DNA of 9,997 nt, from contig CALUSZ010000166.1 of assembly GCA_944323495.1 (NCBI GenBank), positions 1-9,997 on the forward strand. Direction: 5' to 3'. A model generated the notes under the pieces. It saw nothing but the letters and a program-made list of their open reading frames with translations. It ran no database searches and was not told where the DNA came from. Origin of the DNA: Candidatus Gastranaerophilales bacterium (lineage in GTDB: Bacteria; Cyanobacteriota; Vampirovibrionia; Gastranaerophilales; Gastranaerophilaceae). Within the stretch, counting starts at the first letter, position 1. Every line of letters begins with the position of its first letter. The position numbers and the translations under genes were made by a program. This document shows, piece by piece, positions 6,610 through 9,997 of the stretch.

Positions 6610-7002
6610 TTATTTTACATCCTTCTTTCGCCAAGGGTTGTTGTTAGGATTTACAAACTTTTTACCAGTGATGTATGTTGCAGGACAGCTATTACCTTCC
6701 CATTGCCATTTTATAACATTATTGTTTTTATCAACCTCTAATATTCTATTGCAGATTGACTCTCCACCATAAACTACATACTGATTGCCTGAAACATTAT
6801 AAGAACTGTTTATCCAATAATACAGTTTTTTCCCAGCAATTGTTTTTTTTTTTGTAGTATAGCCCCAGTGGTCAATAACAGTTTCTAAATTTTCGCCAAT
6901 CCAACTATCCATAATTCTCTGCATAGTATCTTTTGTTCCTATAGCAAATGATACTGTTGGAAAGAATGTTATTACAAATATAACTATTAGAAATTTCTTC
7001 AT
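6610..7002 (-). CDS. Small secreted/periplasmic hypothetical protein (130 aa)
   Basis: Residues 1-20 are a typical Sec signal peptide (two Lys, a hydrophobic core, then the cleavage site VSFA before IG). The mature part of about 110 residues begins with an amphipathic segment (MQRIMDSWIGENLETVIDHWG) and continues with predicted beta strands, including YYW, YVVY, a segment ending in C84 and IKWQWEGNSC (C106). The pattern 'WxG...VxxxWG...C...VD...IxxWxxxGNxC' is shared, as far as I remember, with small uncharacterised envelope proteins of many Gram-negative bacteria. C84 and C106 could form a disulphide. There is no lipobox, so it is probably soluble in the periplasm. A good GAGG site (7008-7011) lies 5 bases before the ATG, and an extended -10 stands at 7021-7029. 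REP-like elements flank it on both sides. Function is unknown. Confidence 0.8.
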   Translation of the reverse strand: MKKFLIVIFVITFFPTVSFAIGTKDTMQRIMDSWIGENLETVIDHWGYTTKKKTIAGKKLYYWINSSYNVSGNQYVVYGGESICNRILEVDKNNNVIKWQWEGNSCPATYITGKKFVNPNNNPWRKKDVK

Positions 7003-7020
7003 ACTTACCTCTTTTGTACA

Positions 7021-7029
7021 ATTATAACA
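7021..7029 (-). promoter_or_regulatory. Extended -10 promoter of the 130-aa gene
   Basis: On the minus strand 7029-7021 reads TGTTATAAT, identical to the box before the HD-GYP gene. Transcription would start near 7014, leaving a leader of about 12 bases that just includes the ribosome binding site AGAGG. No good -35 is seen. Confidence 0.6.
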
Positions 7030-7054
7030 TAAAACTCTTTATTTATCAGCAATT

Positions 7055-7076
7055 GTAGGTTGGGTGAAACCCAACT
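7055..7076 (+). repeat. REP-like element B (left half of an inverted pair)
   Basis: A 22-base unit with a GTAG head, a perfect 7-bp stem GTTGGGT / ACCCAAC and the loop GAA. With element C, 29 bases away in opposite orientation, it forms a BIME-like pair closed by GTAGGT at 7055-7060 and ACCTAC at 7122-7127. The pair lies in the 156-base gap between the permease operon's end and the 130-aa gene's start. Confidence 0.8.
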
Positions 7077-7105
7077 AATAGAGATTTATAATGTATTAAA
7101 GTTAA

Positions 7106-7127
7106 TGTCAGGCAGTGCCTGACCTAC
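7106..7127 (-). repeat. REP-like element C (right half of the inverted pair)
   Basis: On the minus strand this 22-base unit has a GTAG head, a perfect 7-bp stem GTCAGGC / GCCTGAC and the loop ACT. Its stem differs from that of element B at three positions, and each change is compensated in the other arm. It lies 31 bases beyond the stop of the permease operon and could act as a 3' mRNA-stabilising or terminating hairpin for it. No proper T-run follows on that strand. Confidence 0.8.
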
Positions 7128-7158
7128 TATTTTTTGATTTACCCCTAATTTTACCCCC

Positions 7159-8667
7159 CTATTCTTCGGCACGTTTGGCTTTGTAGCTGTAGCCGGCATA
7201 GATTGCAAGGCCGATTAAAAGCCATACTCCAAAATATAGAGCAGAGGTGGATTTGTGACCGAATTTGCAGTACATAAGCCCGAGGCTTGTTAAAATCCCC
7301 AAAATCGGAAACCACGGGCAAAAGGGAACCTTAAACGGACGCGCCCTGTCAGGTTCAGTTTTTCTCAAAATAAGAACCGCAATACAGATTATTATAAATG
7401 AAGTAAACACACCGAAATTACAGAGTTCTGCTGACGTGTTCAAATCCATAAACAAGGCGCATACCATAACTATAATTCCGGCAATCCAGGTTAATATATG
7501 CGGAGTTTTGAATTTTTTATGAATTTTATTGAGAGATTTAGGTAAAAACCCGTCTCTGCTCATTGCAAACAGAATTCTTGTAGCACCGAGCTGATAGATA
7601 AGAAGAACAGATGTTAGTGCACACAATGCTCCAACGGAAATTAATCCCGCAAACCAGTCTTTTCCAATAAATCTCATAGCGTGTGCTAAAGGAGCCTGCG
7701 TATCAATTGCATTTAGAGGAACAACTCCGGTTAAAACAAGCGCTGCAAGAATATATAAAACCGTACAAATAAATAATGTTCCCATAATTGCAATAGGTAA
7801 ATCTCTCTGCGGATTTTTTGTTTCCTCCGCAGCAGTTGATATTGCATCAAAACCAATATAAGCAAAAAATATTACAAAAGCTCCGGTTAAAATTCCTTCA
7901 AAACCGTTAGGTGCAAAAGGAGTCCAGTTTTCGGGCTTAACATAAAAAGAGCCTGCAACAATAAATGACAGGATTATAAACATATTAACCCCAACCATTA
8001 TAGCCGCAACTTTTGTAGATTCTTTTACCCCTTTTATTAATAAAACCGTTAAAATAAAGACAATCGCAATAGCCGGAATATTTATTGCAACAGGAATACC
8101 TCCTATAAAAGGCATTTTGTCATGAGGATTCCAGCCGTATCTACCGCACATTTCATAAATTGTTCTGTAATCGTTTCTAAGCCACAAAGGACAATTAACA
8201 ATCCAGGACGGTAAAATATGCTGGAAACCTTTCATAAACTGAACAAAATATCCTGTCCAGGCGCTTGCTACCGTAATATTACTGATAGCGTACTCCAGCA
8301 TCAAAATCCAACCGACCATCCACGCCATAAATTCGCCCATTGTTGCATAAGTATAAGTATAAGCACTTCCTGCAACCGGAATCATAGCCGCGATTTCTGA
8401 ATACGAAAGAGCCGAAAATACACTTGCAATAGCAGCAAGAACCATAGAAATAACAATGGCCGAACCGGCTCCCGGGCCTTCAGACGTTCCAGCAATAGCG
8501 CTTCCGATAATTGTAAAAATACCGGTTCCGACAACCGCACCTATTCCAAGAACAATCAGGTCAAATACATTGAGCGTTTTCTTCAAACCTGAATTTGTTC
8601 CGTCCTCAATAAATTCCTGCGGTGTTTTTCGCTGTAATAAGTTATTTAATACCGGCTGTAATTTCAT
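7159..8667 (-). CDS. APC-family amino-acid permease (cationic amino-acid transporter type)
   Basis: A cytoplasmic-membrane transporter that probably takes up amino acids by proton symport or exchange; its substrate cannot be read from sequence. Its 502 residues fit the CAT branch of the APC superfamily (YfnA/GkApcT-like). TM1 carries the unwound substrate-binding motif GIGAVVGTGIF (41-51). TM6 carries FFAYIGFDA (267-275), followed by the family loop AAEETKNPQRDLP (279-291). Later landmarks are FAMSRDGFLP (367-376), KTPH (387-390) and RPFKVPFCPWFPILG (443-457). About 12 to 14 hydrophobic segments are visible. Its start overlaps the end of the upstream paralogue by 26 bases in another frame, with only a weak purine-rich site (AGAGAAAG) before the ATG, so translation is probably coupled. 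The G-rich end of the gene leads into the REP pair. Confidence 0.9.
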   Translation of the reverse strand: MKLQPVLNNLLQRKTPQEFIEDGTNSGLKKTLNVFDLIVLGIGAVVGTGIFTIIGSAIAGTSEGPGAGSAIVISMVLAAIASVFSALSYSEIAAMIPVAGSAYTYTYATMGEFMAWMVGWILMLEYAISNITVASAWTGYFVQFMKGFQHILPSWIVNCPLWLRNDYRTIYEMCGRYGWNPHDKMPFIGGIPVAINIPAIAIVFILTVLLIKGVKESTKVAAIMVGVNMFIILSFIVAGSFYVKPENWTPFAPNGFEGILTGAFVIFFAYIGFDAISTAAEETKNPQRDLPIAIMGTLFICTVLYILAALVLTGVVPLNAIDTQAPLAHAMRFIGKDWFAGLISVGALCALTSVLLIYQLGATRILFAMSRDGFLPKSLNKIHKKFKTPHILTWIAGIIVMVCALFMDLNTSAELCNFGVFTSFIIICIAVLILRKTEPDRARPFKVPFCPWFPILGILTSLGLMYCKFGHKSTSALYFGVWLLIGLAIYAGYSYKAKRAEE

Positions 8668-9997
8668 CTTTCTCTGTTATTTCTTTATTTTCAATTAATA
8701 CTTCTTCAGCTTTTCTGTTCTTTTTGTAGCCGTAGCTTGCGTATATCAAGGCTCCCATAATTACCCACACAACAAACAACTCTGTAGATAATACAGCTGA
8801 ATCACCTTTTGCTACAAGCATAGAAAATACCATCAAGCCTCCGCAGCATACGATTCCAAGAATAGGAAACCACGGACAGAAGGGAACCTTAAACGGTCTT
8901 TCTCTGTCAGGCTGTGTTTTTCTAAGAATTAATATTGCAACACATACAATTATAAACGATGTAAATGTTCCAAAGTTACAAAGTGATGCCGCAACATTCA
9001 AATCCAATATAAGCGTTCCTAAAATTCCTACAGCTCCGACTGTTATTGTTAAAACATGCGGAGTATTAAATTTCGGGTGAATTTTTAAGAATATATGCGG
9101 TAAAAAGTTATCTCTGCTCATTGCAAAAAGAACTCTTGTTGCAGCCATATGCATAACAAGTAAAACAGAAGTTAATCCTGCAAGCGAACCTACTGAAATC
9201 AAACCTGCAACCCAGTTTTGATGAACAACTGTCATAGCATAAGCCATAGGCGCTTTAAATAACCCATCAGGAATTGCCACTCCGCTTGTCGGCTGCATAC
9301 CTGTAAGTACAAGTGCTACAAGTACATAAACTACAGTTGTAACAATTAATGAGCCTAAAATACCTATCGGCAAATCTTTTTGCGGGTTTTTGCACTCTTC
9401 AGCCGCTGTTGCTAAAGCATCAAAACCAATATAGGCGAAAAATATAATAAACGCGCCCATAAATATTCCTTCAAATCCGTTAGGAGCGAAAGGAGTCCAG
9501 TTTTCAGGCTTGATATAAAATAAACCGGCAAGCACAAATAGAGCAATTACGCCCAATTTAACCGCAACCATAATTCCTGCCATCTTAGCAGAATCTTTAG
9601 TTCCTTTAACCAAAATTGCCGTAATAAGCGCAATCATAATTATTGCAGGGAGATTAAGAGATACTGGTATCCCGAATATATGCGGAATTGCACTCCCGGC
9701 GTCAAGCCCGTGCGTATTACAATAATGAACCGCTGAACGGCAATCATTTACAAGCCATATAGGAGGGTTTACAATCCAGGCAGGAAGTACAGCGGAAAAA
9801 CCTTTCATAAACTGTAAAAAGTGATTTGTCCAGGCGCAAGCTACAGCAATAAATCCGATAGCATATTCTAACATCACAACCCAGCCGACAATCCACGCCG
9901 CGAATTCTCCTAATGTAGCAAATGTATAAGTATACGCTCCGCCAGCAACCGGAATCATTGTCGCAAATTCACAGTAACAAAGCGCAGAAAATACACA
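8642..9997 (-). CDS. APC-family amino-acid permease, paralogue, 5' end outside the window
   Basis: A second cationic-amino-acid-type permease, closely related to its downstream neighbour: over the TM5-TM7 stretch from FYIKPENWTP to ILGSLI, 47 of 59 residues are identical. The frame stays open to the last base, and the 13 codons before the Met at 9958 read CVFSALCYCEFAT, matching SVFSALSYSEIAA of the neighbour. The Met at 9958 is therefore internal, and roughly 80 N-terminal residues, including TM1 with its GxG motif, lie beyond the edge. The C-terminus has an extra charged cytoplasmic tail (about 17 residues, ending EITAGIK) whose codons overlap the start of the next gene. The operon promoter and any leader control are out of view. 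Confidence 0.9.
   Translation of the reverse strand, partial: CVFSALCYCEFATMIPVAGGAYTYTFATLGEFAAWIVGWVVMLEYAIGFIAVACAWTNHFLQFMKGFSAVLPAWIVNPPIWLVNDCRSAVHYCNTHGLDAGSAIPHIFGIPVSLNLPAIIMIALITAILVKGTKDSAKMAGIMVAVKLGVIALFVLAGLFYIKPENWTPFAPNGFEGIFMGAFIIFFAYIGFDALATAAEECKNPQKDLPIGILGSLIVTTVVYVLVALVLTGMQPTSGVAIPDGLFKAPMAYAMTVVHQNWVAGLISVGSLAGLTSVLLVMHMAATRVLFAMSRDNFLPHIFLKIHPKFNTPHVLTITVGAVGILGTLILDLNVAASLCNFGTFTSFIIVCVAILILRKTQPDRERPFKVPFCPWFPILGIVCCGGLMVFSMLVAKGDSAVLSTELFVVWVIMGALIYASYGYKKNRKAEEVLIENKEITEKDEITAGIK

Noticed and set aside
6440..6634. A 64-codon minus-strand open frame starting with TTG, and a second one at 6406-6600
   Set aside because: The TTG frame lacks a ribosome binding site, overlaps the end of the 130-aa gene, runs through REP element A and into the Fic gene. 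The translated text looks faintly protein-like, so a gene remnant cannot be fully excluded, but nothing identifies it.
7107..7136. REP element C plus TTTTTT read as a plus-strand terminator
   Set aside because: No plus-strand gene precedes it, and the T-run is 7 bases from the stem. The element fits the REP plan better.
8218..8698. Plus-strand open frames within the permease genes
   Set aside because: They are antisense shadows of strongly supported membrane-protein genes.
9956..9958. ATG at 9958 as start of the upstream permease
   Set aside because: The frame stays open to the window edge and the upstream codons align with the paralogue, so the true start lies beyond the edge.

Overview
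The window is AT-rich DNA with compact bacterial gene spacing. The likely source is a gut-type member of the non-photosynthetic cyanobacterial lineage Gastranaerophilales (Melainabacteria/Vampirovibrionia). This is inferred from the style of the 430-residue EF-hand-like protein at 59-1351, the base composition and the GTAG-headed intergenic repeats; no marker gene proves it. No tRNA, rRNA, CRISPR array, transposase or origin is visible. No gene-free stretch exceeds about 200 bases.

Layout. (1) 59-1351, minus: a 430-aa protein with an EF-hand-like start, an Ala/Glu-rich linker and a conserved-looking C-terminal domain, ending at a strong terminator (27-52). (2) 1352-1551: a divergent intergenic region with a good plus-strand promoter. 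(3) 1552-3810, plus: a 752-aa divergent GH13 (alpha-amylase superfamily) protein, followed by a terminator at 3905-3928. (4) 3937-5274, minus: an HD-GYP signalling protein followed by an 87-aa unknown protein, with a palindrome between them that would cover the small gene's ribosome binding site. (5) 5275-5421: a divergent regulatory region with a three-half-site operator over a promoter. (6) 5422-6468, plus: a winged-helix/Fic protein whose Fic-motif histidine is glutamine, probably an autoregulator. (7) 6469-7158: a small secreted protein (minus strand) flanked by three REP-like elements, two of them forming an inverted pair (BIME). (8) 7159-9997, minus: two overlapping paralogous APC-family amino-acid permeases; the upstream one runs off the right edge and lacks its N-terminus.

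The genes do not form one pathway. They are separate units: cytoplasmic alpha-glucan metabolism, cyclic-dinucleotide-type signalling, a Fic/HTH regulator and amino-acid uptake. The most unusual material is non-coding: the Fic operator, the RBS-covering palindrome, the REP trio with compensatory stem changes, and an exact extended -10 box overlapping the first ATG of the HD-GYP gene. I do not see a clear multi-gene undescribed system. The best candidate for unusual biology is the Fic/HTH unit with its operator.
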